Shown piece by piece: positions 42,448-52,765 of a stretch of DNA of 64,000 nucleotides (position 1 is the stretch's first letter; every line of letters begins with the position of its first letter). The DNA is from Paenibacillus sp. MBLB1832 (GTDB lineage Bacteria; Bacillota; Bacilli; Paenibacillales; NBRC-103111). The notes beneath the pieces were generated by a model. The model searched no databases. It worked only from the letters and a program-made list of their open reading frames with translations, and was not told the origin of the DNA. The position numbers and the translations under genes were made by a program. Location: contig NZ_CP130319.1 in assembly GCF_032271945.1 (NCBI RefSeq), positions 2,313,001-2,377,000 of the forward strand, given 5' to 3'.

Positions 42448-42909
42448 ATGCCAGCATATATCCAAGGCAATTTGGCCCTTGATCCGAAACGCAAACCGAA
42501 TCCACAGCAACGTGTGAAAATAAAAGAAACGACTAAGGTCGTTTACCGAAATGCCTCCTTGCCTGCGCAGGAGAAAATGCTTTACTTATTTACGGTTGTG
42601 CTTTGTGTCATCGTGGCCGGGGTGATTATCTGGCGGTTTGCTGCAATCTATCAGATGAATGCGAATATCTTGAAAATGCAAGGCGAGATCCGCGAGATCC
42701 AAGCACAAAATAGTGCGCTCAAACAAGAAGTGGAAAAGCTGCAAAGTCCTGATCGTTTAAAAGAGGAAGCTGCACGCCTCGGGTTTAATATACAAGAGGA
42801 GAAGCAAGGAAATACAGTGGCACAAGTCACCGCAACGTCGAAAACGAAGTCGAGTGCTACCGCGGTGGCATCCAGCGTGAAAACTACGAAATCCGCTTCT
42901 AAACCGTAA
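42448..42909 (+). CDS. ftsL: Cell division protein FtsL
   Basis: 153 residues, bitopic: a basic cytoplasmic N-terminus, one membrane helix (MLYLFTVVLCVIVAGVIIWRFAAIY, about 44-68), an extracellular leucine-zipper coiled coil (MQGEIREIQAQNSALKQEVEKLQSPDRLKEEAARLGF), then a Lys/Ser/Thr/Ala-rich 30-residue tail. Sequence similarity in this family is low; topology and position between rsmH and pbpB make the call. It acts with DivIC and DivIB to recruit and activate the septal synthase. ATG 42448 follows GAGGAGGA. Confidence 0.88.
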   Translation: MPAYIQGNLALDPKRKPNPQQRVKIKETTKVVYRNASLPAQEKMLYLFTVVLCVIVAGVIIWRFAAIYQMNANILKMQGEIREIQAQNSALKQEVEKLQSPDRLKEEAARLGFNIQEEKQGNTVAQVTATSKTKSSATAVASSVKTTKSASKP

Positions 42910-42924
42910 CAGGCAGGTACTCTT

Positions 42925-45261
42925 ATGACAAAAAAAATTAAGCTTAGATCGTTGTTAATCGGAGGGTTCTTTACCCTTCTTTTTGTTGTGCTCATGGTAA
43001 AAGTCTATTGGATTCAAGTAGTAGAAGCTTCTTGGCTGCTAGAGAAGGCAGAGAAGCGATGGGAAACGGACAAAGTGTTGATGCCTGTTCGTGGCTCTAT
43101 TTTGGATCGTAATGACAAAGTGTTGGCGGTTGAGGCAACAGCTTACACCATTGCACTTAATCCAAAGGTGATTGACACCTATCATATTGCCGAGGATGTT
43201 ACACAAGGGCTCGCCGATATTCTGAAAGAATCCGAAGCCTCCAGGGCGGAGCTTGTAAACAAGATTCGGGATCGGGCGACCAAGAAGAATCAGGATGGTA
43301 CGGACTTTGCGGCGAATGTGGAAGTGCGTAATGAAGGCTGGAAGATTGAGAAGCAGAAAGCGGATAAGGTTCGTGAACTGATCAGTTCGATCCAGACGAA
43401 GTTGAAACTGGGCACCAAAGCGAATATCGGGATCTCCATTTTAGAAGATAAGAAGCGTTATTATCCAGGTGAGACGTTGGCTTCTCATATTTTGGGATAC
43501 ACGAACAAAGAAGGCGAAGCGGCACTCGGGATGGAGCTCAAATTGAACGATATCCTAAAAGGCGTCCCTGGCATGTTGAGCTATGAGAAGGACGGTAAAG
43601 GTGTCGAATTGCCAGACGCGAAGGTGAACTTCAAGCCTGCGGAAGACGGAAGTAATGTGCGATTGACGATCGATAAGAATATTCAATTTTATTTGGAAAG
43701 CGCTTTGGCGAAAGTGAATGAGAAGTGGCATCCGAAAAGCTTGACGGCCATTGCCGTTGATCCGCAAACGATGGAAATTTTAGGGATGGCCAATACGCCG
43801 ACCTTTAACCCGAATTCATACTGGACCATTAAGGATCAGAGTGATTTCAGGAACGGTGCGATCGCTTCTCGCTATGAGCCTGGATCTACCTTCAAGCTTG
43901 TTACACTGGCAGGGGCGGTTGAAGAGGGGTTATTCAATCCAAATGAAACCTATCAATCGGGTGCGATTCAAGTTTCTGACCGTACACTCCATGACCATAA
44001 CATCGTCGGTTGGGGAAAAATCACATTCCTTGAGGGACTTAAGCGATCCAGTAATGTTGCGTTTGTTAAATTGGGGATTGAGAAACTGACCCAGCCGAAG
44101 CTACGGGATTACATCACGAAATTTGGTTTTGATCAAAAAACGAATATTGACATGCCAGGCGAAGTGTCTGGACTTATTGATATGAAATATCCGTCTGAGT
44201 TCGCGACAGCGACGTATGGACAAGGGAAAGTCGTTGTTACGGCGATTCAACAAACGGCTGCTTACGCAGCGATGGCGAACGGCGGTAAGCTCATGTGGCC
44301 GCACATTGTGAAGGATATTTTGGATCCGAAAACAGGCAAGGCGATCACTTCGTTCGAGCCTCAAGTCATTCGCCAAGTCGTAAGCCCGCAAACAGCGACG
44401 CAAGTCAGCAATTACTTGGAACAAGTCGTATCGGATCAGGCGATTGGTACGGGTAAGCTTGCTTTCATGGAAGATTACCGAGTTGCTGGGAAAACAGGAA
44501 CTGCGAATATCGTATTGCCAGGTGGTGGTGGGTATTCTCCGGACACCTGGGTTATTTCTTTCATTGGCTATGCGCCTGTGGAGAATCCGAAAATCCTAGT
44601 CACGCTGATTGCCGATCAGCCTGATCTAGGCGGTAACTACCACTTGGGCGGACAGGTGCTCGCTCCAGCTTTCAAAGAAATCGTTGGGGAATCACTTCAA
44701 TATATGGGCGTTGCTTCTAGTAAGAAGCCGAAAACGGTAACCAAAGAAGCAAATAAGCTGAATGTGCCGAATCTGCTCGACGTTCCTGTCGACAGTGCGA
44801 AGGCTACTGCGAAGGACAACGGTCTTTCTCTCGAGGTATTTGGGAAAGGAAGTTCGGTGGTTGATCAATTTCCGAAGGCAGGCACACAGATCTTGTCGAC
44901 GCAGCGCATCTATGCGGCCTTACAGCCCGTTGATGAGATGCAGCTCCCAAGTCTTGTCGGCAAGTCGCTTCGCGATGCGGTTGAGGCGTGCTCTTTCTTC
45001 AAATGGGATTGCCAGACCACAGGCGAGGGTTATGTGTCAGAGCAATCAGCTGCAACGGATGGGCGCAGTGTTACGTTGCAGTTGAAGCCCCTTAGCGATC
45101 AGTCAGAGGATTCTTCAGCAGCGTCTCCAACGCCTGGTGCAACGGCTACGCCAGCTTCGAAGTCAACAGCGACACCTAAGCCAACGCCGAAGCCGACACC
45201 GAAATCTTCGCCCAATTCGCAATCGGATCAGCAACGCACAACAGCCAATTCAGCACGTTAA
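42925..45261 (+). CDS. pbpB: Division-specific class B penicillin-binding protein (PBP2B type) with two PASTA domains
   Basis: 778 residues. An N-terminal membrane anchor (LLIGGFFTLLFVVLMVKVYWI), the pedestal domain, and a transpeptidase domain with Ser321 in SRYEPGSTFK, the SSN motif in KRSSNVAFVKLG, and Lys523 in VAGKTGTANI. Two PASTA domains follow (about 610-665, NVPNLLDVPVDSAKATAKDNGLSLEVFGKGSSVVDQFPKAGTQI, and 670-735), then a Thr/Pro/Lys repeat tail. It crosslinks septal peptidoglycan with its SEDS partner. The ribosome binding site is weak (CAGGCAGGT) and ftsL ends 15 bases upstream, suggesting coupling. Confidence 0.94.
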   Translation: MTKKIKLRSLLIGGFFTLLFVVLMVKVYWIQVVEASWLLEKAEKRWETDKVLMPVRGSILDRNDKVLAVEATAYTIALNPKVIDTYHIAEDVTQGLADILKESEASRAELVNKIRDRATKKNQDGTDFAANVEVRNEGWKIEKQKADKVRELISSIQTKLKLGTKANIGISILEDKKRYYPGETLASHILGYTNKEGEAALGMELKLNDILKGVPGMLSYEKDGKGVELPDAKVNFKPAEDGSNVRLTIDKNIQFYLESALAKVNEKWHPKSLTAIAVDPQTMEILGMANTPTFNPNSYWTIKDQSDFRNGAIASRYEPGSTFKLVTLAGAVEEGLFNPNETYQSGAIQVSDRTLHDHNIVGWGKITFLEGLKRSSNVAFVKLGIEKLTQPKLRDYITKFGFDQKTNIDMPGEVSGLIDMKYPSEFATATYGQGKVVVTAIQQTAAYAAMANGGKLMWPHIVKDILDPKTGKAITSFEPQVIRQVVSPQTATQVSNYLEQVVSDQAIGTGKLAFMEDYRVAGKTGTANIVLPGGGGYSPDTWVISFIGYAPVENPKILVTLIADQPDLGGNYHLGGQVLAPAFKEIVGESLQYMGVASSKKPKTVTKEANKLNVPNLLDVPVDSAKATAKDNGLSLEVFGKGSSVVDQFPKAGTQILSTQRIYAALQPVDEMQLPSLVGKSLRDAVEACSFFKWDCQTTGEGYVSEQSAATDGRSVTLQLKPLSDQSEDSSAASPTPGATATPASKSTATPKPTPKPTPKSSPNSQSDQQRTTANSAR

Positions 45262-45348
45262 GGAATAGCTTGTTCTAACCCCTGTTTGTCCCGAATAGTC
45301 ATGTTAGGAATGAACTTGACCTGAGTAGGGAAGGGAGACTGAACGTTC

Positions 45349-47277
45349 ATGCGGGCTTCTAACGTTACCGTTCGTCGCAGATTATTTACTGCGTTAATTA
45401 TTGGCACTGTCATCTTTGCAGCACTGATCGTTCGCTTAGCTTATGTTCAGCTTTGGATTGGACAAGACTTGGCGCTTAAAGCCGAGGAAAGCTGGCGGCG
45501 TAATATTGAATTCGCGCCAAAACGAGGCGAGATTCAGGATCGCAATGGACTAACGCTGTCATATAGCATGAGTACGCCAACGATTGTTGCGATACCAGTG
45601 CAAATCGAAGATGCACAGAGCACAGCAGCTAAGCTGGCCGAGGTGCTGGATGGCAATGCCGATGATATTTATAAGCAAATCACGAAAAAAACGTCTCAAA
45701 ACTATATAAAACCTTCAGGACGTAAAATTACGCTCGAGAAAGCGCAAGAGGTGCGGAAGCTGAATTTGCCTGGCATCGTGGTAGCGGAAGATAATAAACG
45801 CTATTATCCATATGGCTCCTTAGCTGCGCACATTCTCGGTTTTGCGGGCATTGATAAAGGGTTAACAGGCATCGAGGCCAAATACAATAGCCAGCTTACG
45901 GGTATTGAAGGCGGCATTTCGTACATGACGGATGCTGCGGGCAGGCTTTTGAAAGGGACAACCGATACGTACACACCGCCCAAAGATGGGTTGAATGTGA
46001 AGCTGACGATTGACAGCCACCTTCAAACCGTGATGGAACGCGAGCTGGATCAAGCGATGGTGCAATATCAAGCGCAGAACGTTATTGCGATTATGATGGA
46101 CCCCAATACGGGTGAAATTTTAGCAATGGGAAGCCGTCCGACCTATGATCCAAGTAAATATATGGAATCACCAGCGGAAACCTATAATCGCAATTTACCA
46201 ATTTGGAAAACGTATGAGCCAGGTTCAACCTTCAAAATCATTACGTTAGCTGCAGCAATTGAAGAAAAGAAAGTCGATCTTAAGAACGAGCAATTCTTCG
46301 ATCCAGGCGCCATTGAAGTTGGAGGGGCTAGACTACGCTGTTGGAAGCGCGGCGGTCATGGCAGTGAAACGATGCTCCAAGTTGTACAAAATTCCTGTAA
46401 CCCAGGCTTCGTTGTGATGGGACAGCGTTTAGGCAAAGAGAAGCTATTCGACTACATATCCCGATTTGGTTTTGGTAAGAAGACAGGGATTGACCTTGGT
46501 GGAGAAGAGAATGGTATTATGTTCAAACCATCCCAAGTCGGTCCTGTAGAGTTGGCAACAACCGCTTTCGGTCAAGGGGTATCCGTGACGCCAATTCAAC
46601 AAATTACGGCTGTTTCTGCAGCGATTAATGGCGGCAAGCTTTTCAAACCATATGTGGCCAAATCGTTCTCGAATCCCGATACAGGTGAAGTGGTCGATGT
46701 GGTTGAGCCTCAATTAGTGCGCAATGTGATCTCGGAGTCCACGTCCAAAGAAGTGCGTGAAGCGCTGGAGAGCGTAGTCGCGAAAGGAACGGGGCGCAAT
46801 GCCTTCATTGACGGCTATCGTGTTGGCGGTAAAACAGGTACCGCACAAAAAGTAATTAACGGCCGTTATTCACCGGACGAACATATCGTATCTTTCATCG
46901 GTTTCGCACCGGCGGATAATCCGAAGGTTGTTATTTACGCAGCGGTGGACGATCCGAAGGGCATTCAATTCGGAGGTCTCATCGCAGCGCCGCTCGTCAA
47001 AAATATGATGGCTGATGCACTGCGTTACATGAAAGTGGAACCAAATAAAAATCAACTGGATAAAGACTATCGCTACGGGGAAATTCCTGTTGTCGAAGTG
47101 CCGGACTTGGTTGGCGCGTCAGTTGATGATATATTAGAAGACCTGAACATGAATTTTAGACTTGCGAAGTCGGGGAATGGCAAATATGTCATTTCACAGG
47201 CGCCGAAGGCGGGTTCACGTGTGGATCAAGGATCGACGATTCGCATTTTCTTATCTGATGTTGATCCAGAGAAATAA
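45349..47277 (+). CDS. spoVD: Stage V sporulation protein D, class B penicillin-binding protein
   Basis: 642 residues. A single N-terminal membrane helix (RLFTALIIGTVIFAALIVRLAYVQLWI), transpeptidase Ser293 in TYEPGSTFKIITL, SCN motif in VQNSCNPGFVVMG, Lys495 in VGGKTGTAQK, and one C-terminal PASTA domain (VEVPDLVGASVDDILEDLNMNFRLAKSGNGKYVISQAPKAGSRV). The SCN in place of SSN and the single PASTA domain are typical of SpoVD. It makes spore cortex peptidoglycan with SpoVE. A paralogue of the preceding gene, as in Bacillus. ATG 45349 with GGAAGGGAG upstream. Confidence 0.94.
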   Translation: MRASNVTVRRRLFTALIIGTVIFAALIVRLAYVQLWIGQDLALKAEESWRRNIEFAPKRGEIQDRNGLTLSYSMSTPTIVAIPVQIEDAQSTAAKLAEVLDGNADDIYKQITKKTSQNYIKPSGRKITLEKAQEVRKLNLPGIVVAEDNKRYYPYGSLAAHILGFAGIDKGLTGIEAKYNSQLTGIEGGISYMTDAAGRLLKGTTDTYTPPKDGLNVKLTIDSHLQTVMERELDQAMVQYQAQNVIAIMMDPNTGEILAMGSRPTYDPSKYMESPAETYNRNLPIWKTYEPGSTFKIITLAAAIEEKKVDLKNEQFFDPGAIEVGGARLRCWKRGGHGSETMLQVVQNSCNPGFVVMGQRLGKEKLFDYISRFGFGKKTGIDLGGEENGIMFKPSQVGPVELATTAFGQGVSVTPIQQITAVSAAINGGKLFKPYVAKSFSNPDTGEVVDVVEPQLVRNVISESTSKEVREALESVVAKGTGRNAFIDGYRVGGKTGTAQKVINGRYSPDEHIVSFIGFAPADNPKVVIYAAVDDPKGIQFGGLIAAPLVKNMMADALRYMKVEPNKNQLDKDYRYGEIPVVEVPDLVGASVDDILEDLNMNFRLAKSGNGKYVISQAPKAGSRVDQGSTIRIFLSDVDPEK

Positions 47278-47390
47278 ACGGTTTTGCTTATGATTTTAAA
47301 AATATTTACATTTAAGCTTTTCTACTCGCATAAAATTGTCCATAATAGATAGGGTACTTTCTTATATTTCTTAGGAAGAGAGGGTTGCAC

Positions 47391-48881
47391 ATGAAGCTGC
47401 AGGAACTTGCTTCCGCACTGCTGATCACCCGCATACATGGCGATATCGACACGGAAATTACGGGAATTGAGGCAGACTCTCGCAAAGTAAAACCAGGAGA
47501 TTTGTTTCTATGTATCCCTGGCCTCAAAGTAGATGGTCATGATTATGCCCCAAAAGCGATTGCGCTTGGGGCTTCTGCGCTTGTAACGGAAAGAGTGCTC
47601 GATGTTCCTGTCCCGCAACTTGTGGTGAAGGATGCCCGTTACGCGATGGCAGCGTTAGCGGCGCATTTTTATGGATATCCGAGCAAGTCTTTGAAAATGA
47701 TTGGCATCACAGGCACGAATGGGAAGACTACCTCCACGTATCTTCTGGAAAAAATTATTGCGGATCGCGGCTTCACTACGGGGCTGATGGGCAATATTCA
47801 TATCAAAATTGGCGACGCCTACATAGAGAATACAGCGACCAATACGCAGGAAGCGCATGAACTTCAACGTATTTTGAGGGAGATGGCTGATGCGGGCACG
47901 CAATACTGCATGATGGAAGTCTCTTCGCACGGTCTCGACATGGGGCGGGTGAAAGGGATCCATTTCCGTTCGGGTATTTTCACGAATCTAACGCAGGATC
48001 ATTTGGATTATCACAAAACGATGGAATCTTACGCGGCGGCCAAAGGGTTGTTATTTGCGCGGTTAGGTAATGACTTCTCAGCGGATCCGAACCTTCGCCA
48101 ATATGCGATACTGAACGCAGACGATGAGGCTTCGCAAATGTTCCAGCGTGTTACAGCTGCGCAAGTCATTACTTATGGCATCGACAATGAATGCGATGTT
48201 CGTGCTTCCGATATTCGCATGTCATCCAAAGGCACGGAATTTCACGTGAATTCATTCGCGGGTGAAGCCCAATTTCGCATGCAATTAGTTGGTAAATTCA
48301 ATGTGTATAATGCATTAGGGGCGATAACGGCAGCACTTGCTGAAGGATTCCTGTTGGCAGACATCAAGGCGAGTCTAGAACGAATTACCTCCGTTGATGG
48401 CCGTATGGAAGTGGTGAACGAAGGTCAAGATTACTTGGTCTTGGTGGATTATGCCCATACGCCTGACGGGTTAGAGAACGCCCTTTCGACGGTTAGCGAG
48501 TTTGCTGAGGGAAGGGTGATTACGGTATTTGGCTGCGGCGGTGATCGTGATCGTACGAAACGTCCCCTGATGGGGAAAATTGCTGCGCAGTACAGCGACT
48601 ATATTTATGTGACATCTGATAATCCGCGTACCGAAAATCCCGAGGCAATCCTTGACGATATTGAGCCTGGCCTTCTGGAAGTCAATTACCCAGCAAATCA
48701 ATATACATTAGTGGCAGATCGCAAAAAAGCGATACATCAGGCTATTGATGGGGCAGGCCCTAAAGATGTAATATTGATAGCGGGAAAAGGCCACGAAACG
48801 TATCAGGATATCATGGGGGTCAAACATGATTTCGATGATCGGTTGGTGGCTAAGGCTGCGATAAAGGGGAGAACACAGTGA
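47391..48881 (+). CDS. murE: UDP-MurNAc-L-Ala-D-Glu: meso-diaminopimelate ligase
   Basis: 496 residues. ATP-binding GITGTNGKTTSTYLLEKI near residue 108, central TATNTQEAHELQRILREM and MEVSSHGLDMGRV, and the DNPR motif TSDNPRTENPEAI near 406, whose Arg recognises meso-DAP rather than lysine. It adds the third residue of the stem peptide in the cytoplasm. ATG 47391 follows AGAGGG; TTG 47385 is in frame. Its stop overlaps murF by 4 bases (GTGA). Confidence 0.96.
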   Translation: MKLQELASALLITRIHGDIDTEITGIEADSRKVKPGDLFLCIPGLKVDGHDYAPKAIALGASALVTERVLDVPVPQLVVKDARYAMAALAAHFYGYPSKSLKMIGITGTNGKTTSTYLLEKIIADRGFTTGLMGNIHIKIGDAYIENTATNTQEAHELQRILREMADAGTQYCMMEVSSHGLDMGRVKGIHFRSGIFTNLTQDHLDYHKTMESYAAAKGLLFARLGNDFSADPNLRQYAILNADDEASQMFQRVTAAQVITYGIDNECDVRASDIRMSSKGTEFHVNSFAGEAQFRMQLVGKFNVYNALGAITAALAEGFLLADIKASLERITSVDGRMEVVNEGQDYLVLVDYAHTPDGLENALSTVSEFAEGRVITVFGCGGDRDRTKRPLMGKIAAQYSDYIYVTSDNPRTENPEAILDDIEPGLLEVNYPANQYTLVADRKKAIHQAIDGAGPKDVILIAGKGHETYQDIMGVKHDFDDRLVAKAAIKGRTQ

Positions 48882-50260
48882 TACAGCGCACATTAGTTCA
48901 AGTAGCAACGATGCTGGGAGGCGAGGTGTCAGGCTCGCAAGGGGACATTTCGATTCACGGCGTTTCCACAGATACACGATCGATTCACGCTGGCAGTTTG
49001 TTTATCCCACTTATCGGCGAGAATTTCGATGGACACAACTATGCGGAAGAGGCTTATCATAAAGGAGCCGCAGCCATTCTATGGCAAGCCGATCATGGTG
49101 CGGCGCCACGAGACGTTCCATGTATTGTGGTGGAGGATACGCTTACGGCTCTGCAACGATTAGCCAAAGCGTATCGCAAGGAGCTGCCAGTACGGATTAT
49201 TGGCATTACAGGCAGTAACGGGAAGACGACGACCAAAGATCTGGTGGCTGCCGTACTTGGCAGCACCTATGAGGTTCATAAAACGAAGGGCAATTTGAAC
49301 AACCATATCGGCTTGCCGCTTACCCTTCTCATGCTAACGGAAACGACGCAATTCGCCGTCGTTGAAATGGGAATGAGCGGTCGCGGCGAGATTGCGCTGC
49401 TCTCGGAGATCGCGGAGCCAGAAGCGGCAATTATCACGATGATCGGCGAATCGCATATGCTACAATTAGGATCTCGTGATGAAATTGCACGGGCCAAAGT
49501 TGAAATCGTAACGGGAATGCCAAGGGACAGTCTGCTCATTTATAACGGGGATGAGCCGTTGATTGAACAAGCTCTAGGGGAGTTAGAATTGCCAGCAGGC
49601 TTACGCCGACTTCGGTTTGGTCGCGAGCAAGGCAATGACCGCTATCCCTTGGATATCCGAATGGATGCAGACGGCGCCTTTTTCACGCTTAATGACTCGG
49701 CCTTCGGGGAAATGTTCATTCCACTTCTCGGCACGCATAACGTCATCAATGCGCTGGCAGCCATCGCTGTCGGCGAGGCCTTCGGCGCCTCGCCAAGTGC
49801 CATTGCAGCGGGGCTTCGCTCGCTGCAAATGACAAGCATGCGCATCGAGAAGCTCACGGCAGCCAATGGGCTGACCGTGCTCAACGATGCGTATAACGCC
49901 AGCCCCGCCTCGATGCGGGCGGCGATTGCTTTGACCGAGCAGCTGAGCGGCTTCGGTCGGAAGTTCCTCGTGCTCGGCGACATGCTGGAGCTTGGCGAGC
50001 ACGAAGAGCAGTTCCATCGCGGCATCGGCGCGATGTTGTCGCCAGAACGTGTAGACTACGTCTTCACGTTCGGCCGGCTCGGGCGCTTCATCGCAGAGGA
50101 AGCGTCTGCGCACTTTCCGGAGGCGCAGGTGCGCGCCTACGACGACAAGGCGGAGCTCGCAGCGGAGCTCGCCTTGCTGGCACGAGCCCAGGATCTTGTG
50201 CTTGTGAAGGGATCGCGCGGCATGCGGCTGGAGCAAGTCGTACAAAGTCTGCTTGCTTGA
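48878..50260 (+). CDS. murF: UDP-MurNAc-tripeptide: D-Ala-D-Ala ligase
   Basis: 460 residues. GVSTDTRSIHAGSLFIPLIGENFDGHNY at the N-terminus, ATP loop IGITGSNGKTTTKDLVAAVL near 107, TKGNLNNHIGLPLTLL, VVEMGMSGRGEIALLSEIAEP, and NDAYNASPASMRAAI in the C-terminal domain. It adds D-Ala-D-Ala to complete UDP-MurNAc-pentapeptide. Start GTG 48878 with AAAGGGGAG upstream, overlapping murE. The 3' third (from about 49700) is much richer in G+C at third codon positions than the 5' part. Confidence 0.96.
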   Translation: MIQRTLVQVATMLGGEVSGSQGDISIHGVSTDTRSIHAGSLFIPLIGENFDGHNYAEEAYHKGAAAILWQADHGAAPRDVPCIVVEDTLTALQRLAKAYRKELPVRIIGITGSNGKTTTKDLVAAVLGSTYEVHKTKGNLNNHIGLPLTLLMLTETTQFAVVEMGMSGRGEIALLSEIAEPEAAIITMIGESHMLQLGSRDEIARAKVEIVTGMPRDSLLIYNGDEPLIEQALGELELPAGLRRLRFGREQGNDRYPLDIRMDADGAFFTLNDSAFGEMFIPLLGTHNVINALAAIAVGEAFGASPSAIAAGLRSLQMTSMRIEKLTAANGLTVLNDAYNASPASMRAAIALTEQLSGFGRKFLVLGDMLELGEHEEQFHRGIGAMLSPERVDYVFTFGRLGRFIAEEASAHFPEAQVRAYDDKAELAAELALLARAQDLVLVKGSRGMRLEQVVQSLLA

Positions 50261-50320
50261 TTAACAGGATCAAGCAAGGCAGCTAAACTAGAGTGATGGA
50301 CACGAGCAGGGGGAACGAAC

Positions 50321-51280
50321 GTGGAAAACGCAGTTTTATTAACAATGGGTGTGGCTTTTGTGCTTGCGCTAATCATGGGGCCGCTTTGTATCCCTATTTT
50401 GAGGCGCATGAAATTCGGTCAACAAATTCGTGAGGATGGCCCACAAGGACATTTGAAGAAGCAAGGGACACCGACGATGGGCGGGATCATCATTCTAATC
50501 GCGCTGTCGCTCGCGACGCTTCGTTTTGCAGATAAGAACACCGATTTGTTCATTCTTTTATTAGCCTCTCTAGGCTACGGACTTGTTGGATTTCTAGACG
50601 ATTATATTAAAATAATTTTTAAACGGTCATTGGGTTTAACCGCCAAGCAAAAACTTTTCGGTCAATTGTTGATTTCGGCCATCGTCTGTTATTTACTTAT
50701 TAGTCAAGGGCACAGCACAGATATTTATGTACCGTTCGTTTCGTATCATCTCAACGCAGGTTGGCTGTATTTCCCGTTAATGGCCATCCTGATGCTAGGC
50801 GCATCGAATGCGGTCAATTTTACAGATGGTTTGGACGGTTTGTTAGCAGGGACAAGTGCGATTGCATTTGGTGCTTTCACGATTATCGCGATGAACAATA
50901 CGCAGCCAGAAGCGGCGATTTTTTCAGCGGCGATGGTTGGAGCCGTACTTGGTTTTCTTGTGTTTAATGCACATCCTGCCAAAGTGTTTATGGGCGATAC
51001 AGGTTCATTAGGAATCGGCGGCGGTCTAGTCGCTGTCGCGATATTAACGAAAGCGGAGCTGTTGCTTGCCATTGTTGGCGGCGTATTCCTAGTGGAAATT
51101 TTATCTGTCGTCATCCAAGTCGTTTCTTTCAAAACTCGAGGCAAGCGTGTATTCAAAATGAGCCCGATTCATCATCATTTTGAATTGGTAGGCTGGTCGG
51201 AATGGCGTGTAGTCATTACATTCTGGGTCGTTGGACTCCTGCTTGCCATTCTCGGACTATATATGAATGAGGTGTTGTAG
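50321..51280 (+). CDS. mraY: Phospho-MurNAc-pentapeptide translocase MraY
   Basis: 319 residues, ten membrane helices. Motifs [11 protein letters not shown] near residue 50, [25 protein letters not shown] near 87, [21 protein letters not shown] near 160, [13 protein letters not shown] near 222 and SPIHHHFEL near 282 are all MraY active-site elements (paired Asp, HHH). It transfers phospho-MurNAc-pentapeptide to undecaprenyl phosphate, making lipid I. GTG 50321 with AGGGGGAACG upstream. Confidence 0.97.
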   Translation: MENAVLLTMGVAFVLALIMGPLCIPILRRMKFGQQIREDGPQGHLKKQGTPTMGGIIILIALSLATLRFADKNTDLFILLLASLGYGLVGFLDDYIKIIFKRSLGLTAKQKLFGQLLISAIVCYLLISQGHSTDIYVPFVSYHLNAGWLYFPLMAILMLGASNAVNFTDGLDGLLAGTSAIAFGAFTIIAMNNTQPEAAIFSAAMVGAVLGFLVFNAHPAKVFMGDTGSLGIGGGLVAVAILTKAELLLAIVGGVFLVEILSVVIQVVSFKTRGKRVFKMSPIHHHFELVGWSEWRVVITFWVVGLLLAILGLYMNEVL

Positions 51281-51283
51281 AAC

Positions 51284-52678
51284 ATGAAGCATCCGCGGGA
51301 ATATCGTGGACTCCAAGTGGTCGTACTTGGCTTGGCTCGCAGCGGTGTCGCTGCAGCTAAGCTTTTTCATCAAAAAGGAGCAATCGTCACGGTTAACGAC
51401 AAAAAGGAACGAAACCTGTGCCCTGAAGCCGACGAACTTACGGCTCTGGGTATTTCTGTTGTTTGCGGGTATCATCCCGAGTCTCTCGTTCATCCAGGCG
51501 TTTCTCTTGTCGTGAAGAACCCGGGAATTCCCTATTCGGTTGAGCCGATCCGTAAAGCGGAGGCACTGGGCATAGAGGTTGTAACCGAGGTTGAGGTCGC
51601 TTATCAGTTCTGTGAGGCTCCGATTATTGGGATTACAGGTTCTAATGGCAAAACCACAACGACGACGCTCATTGGCTTAATGCTCGATGGGGCTGGATTG
51701 AAGCCCGTTGTCGCAGGGAATATCGGACGCGCTTTAACCGAAGCAGCGCCTGAGGTAACGGCTGAGAATTGGATGGTTGTGGAATTAAGCAGTTTTCAGC
51801 TAAAGGGGACAACATCGTTCCGCCCATCCATCGCTTTACTATTGAATCTATATGAGACCCATTTGGATTATCATGGCACCATGGAGGATTATATCGCCTC
51901 GAAAGCCAAGCTTTTTGAGAATCAAACCGCTGAGGACACAGCGATTCTGAATGCGGACGACGAAGTGTGCCGAAACCTGATGCCAAGCTTGAAAGCAAAG
52001 CTTTTTCCTTTTTCTATGAAGGAAAAACTTGCATTTGGTGTGTATTTGGATGCGGAAACCAATCAATTGGTGTATGCAGATGGACGGAACGAGATCCACC
52101 CGATCCTTTCGGCGTCGGAGATGGGGATTCCTGGCAGCTTTAACGTAGAAAACGCCTTGGCAGCCGCTGCAGCGGCGATAACAGCAGGCGTAGATCTGAC
52201 TACGATTGCAGGTGTATTGAAGAGTTTCCAAGGTGTAGAGCATCGACTAGAGCTCGTGAGAGAAATTGATGGTGTCGGTTTCTATAATAATTCCAAAGCG
52301 ACGAATGCAGCCGCGTCAGTGAAGTCCATCGAGGCGTTCAACCAACCAGTTATCCTCATAGCAGGCGGACTTGACCGCGGATCTGATTATATGGAACTCC
52401 TCCCGACATTCCAAGAGCGGATCAAAGGCATTGTGACGTTAGGGCAAACGAAAGAGAAAATTAAACATATTGCCGAACTTGCAGGGATTAGCGCTATCCA
52501 AACGGTCGATACTGCTAAGGATGCAGCGGACGCGGTTTCACAAGCCGTTCAGCTTGCTTGGCAGATGAGTGAGGAAGGGGATATCGTCCTTCTTTCACCT
52601 GCTTGTGCGAGCTGGGATATGTTTCCATCCTATGAGGACAGGGGACGCATGTTTAAGGAGTCCGTGCATAACCTTTAA
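51284..52678 (+). CDS. murD: UDP-MurNAc-L-Ala: D-glutamate ligase
   Basis: 464 residues. N-terminal VVVLGLARSGVAAAKLFHQKGA, ATP loop IGITGSNGKTTTTTLIGLML near 112, VVELSSFQLKGT, YETHLDYHGTMEDYIASKAKLFENQ, and GVEHRLELVREIDGVGFYNNSKATNAAASVKSI. It adds D-Glu, the second residue of the stem peptide. It starts 3 bases after the mraY stop. Confidence 0.96.
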   Translation: MKHPREYRGLQVVVLGLARSGVAAAKLFHQKGAIVTVNDKKERNLCPEADELTALGISVVCGYHPESLVHPGVSLVVKNPGIPYSVEPIRKAEALGIEVVTEVEVAYQFCEAPIIGITGSNGKTTTTTLIGLMLDGAGLKPVVAGNIGRALTEAAPEVTAENWMVVELSSFQLKGTTSFRPSIALLLNLYETHLDYHGTMEDYIASKAKLFENQTAEDTAILNADDEVCRNLMPSLKAKLFPFSMKEKLAFGVYLDAETNQLVYADGRNEIHPILSASEMGIPGSFNVENALAAAAAAITAGVDLTTIAGVLKSFQGVEHRLELVREIDGVGFYNNSKATNAAASVKSIEAFNQPVILIAGGLDRGSDYMELLPTFQERIKGIVTLGQTKEKIKHIAELAGISAIQTVDTAKDAADAVSQAVQLAWQMSEEGDIVLLSPACASWDMFPSYEDRGRMFKESVHNL

Positions 52679-52765
52679 GTAGGGCTTATCCAATTCAGCG
52701 AACTTGTTGTTTGTTGCGAGTACGTGGTTAGGCGGAGGCCCACAACTGACAAAGAGGTGTCTGTA

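Noticed and set aside
49601-50245. 214-codon minus-strand ORF opposite murF
   Set aside because: Shadow frame created by the GC-rich 3' part of murF; Arg/His/Gln-rich, no start signal.
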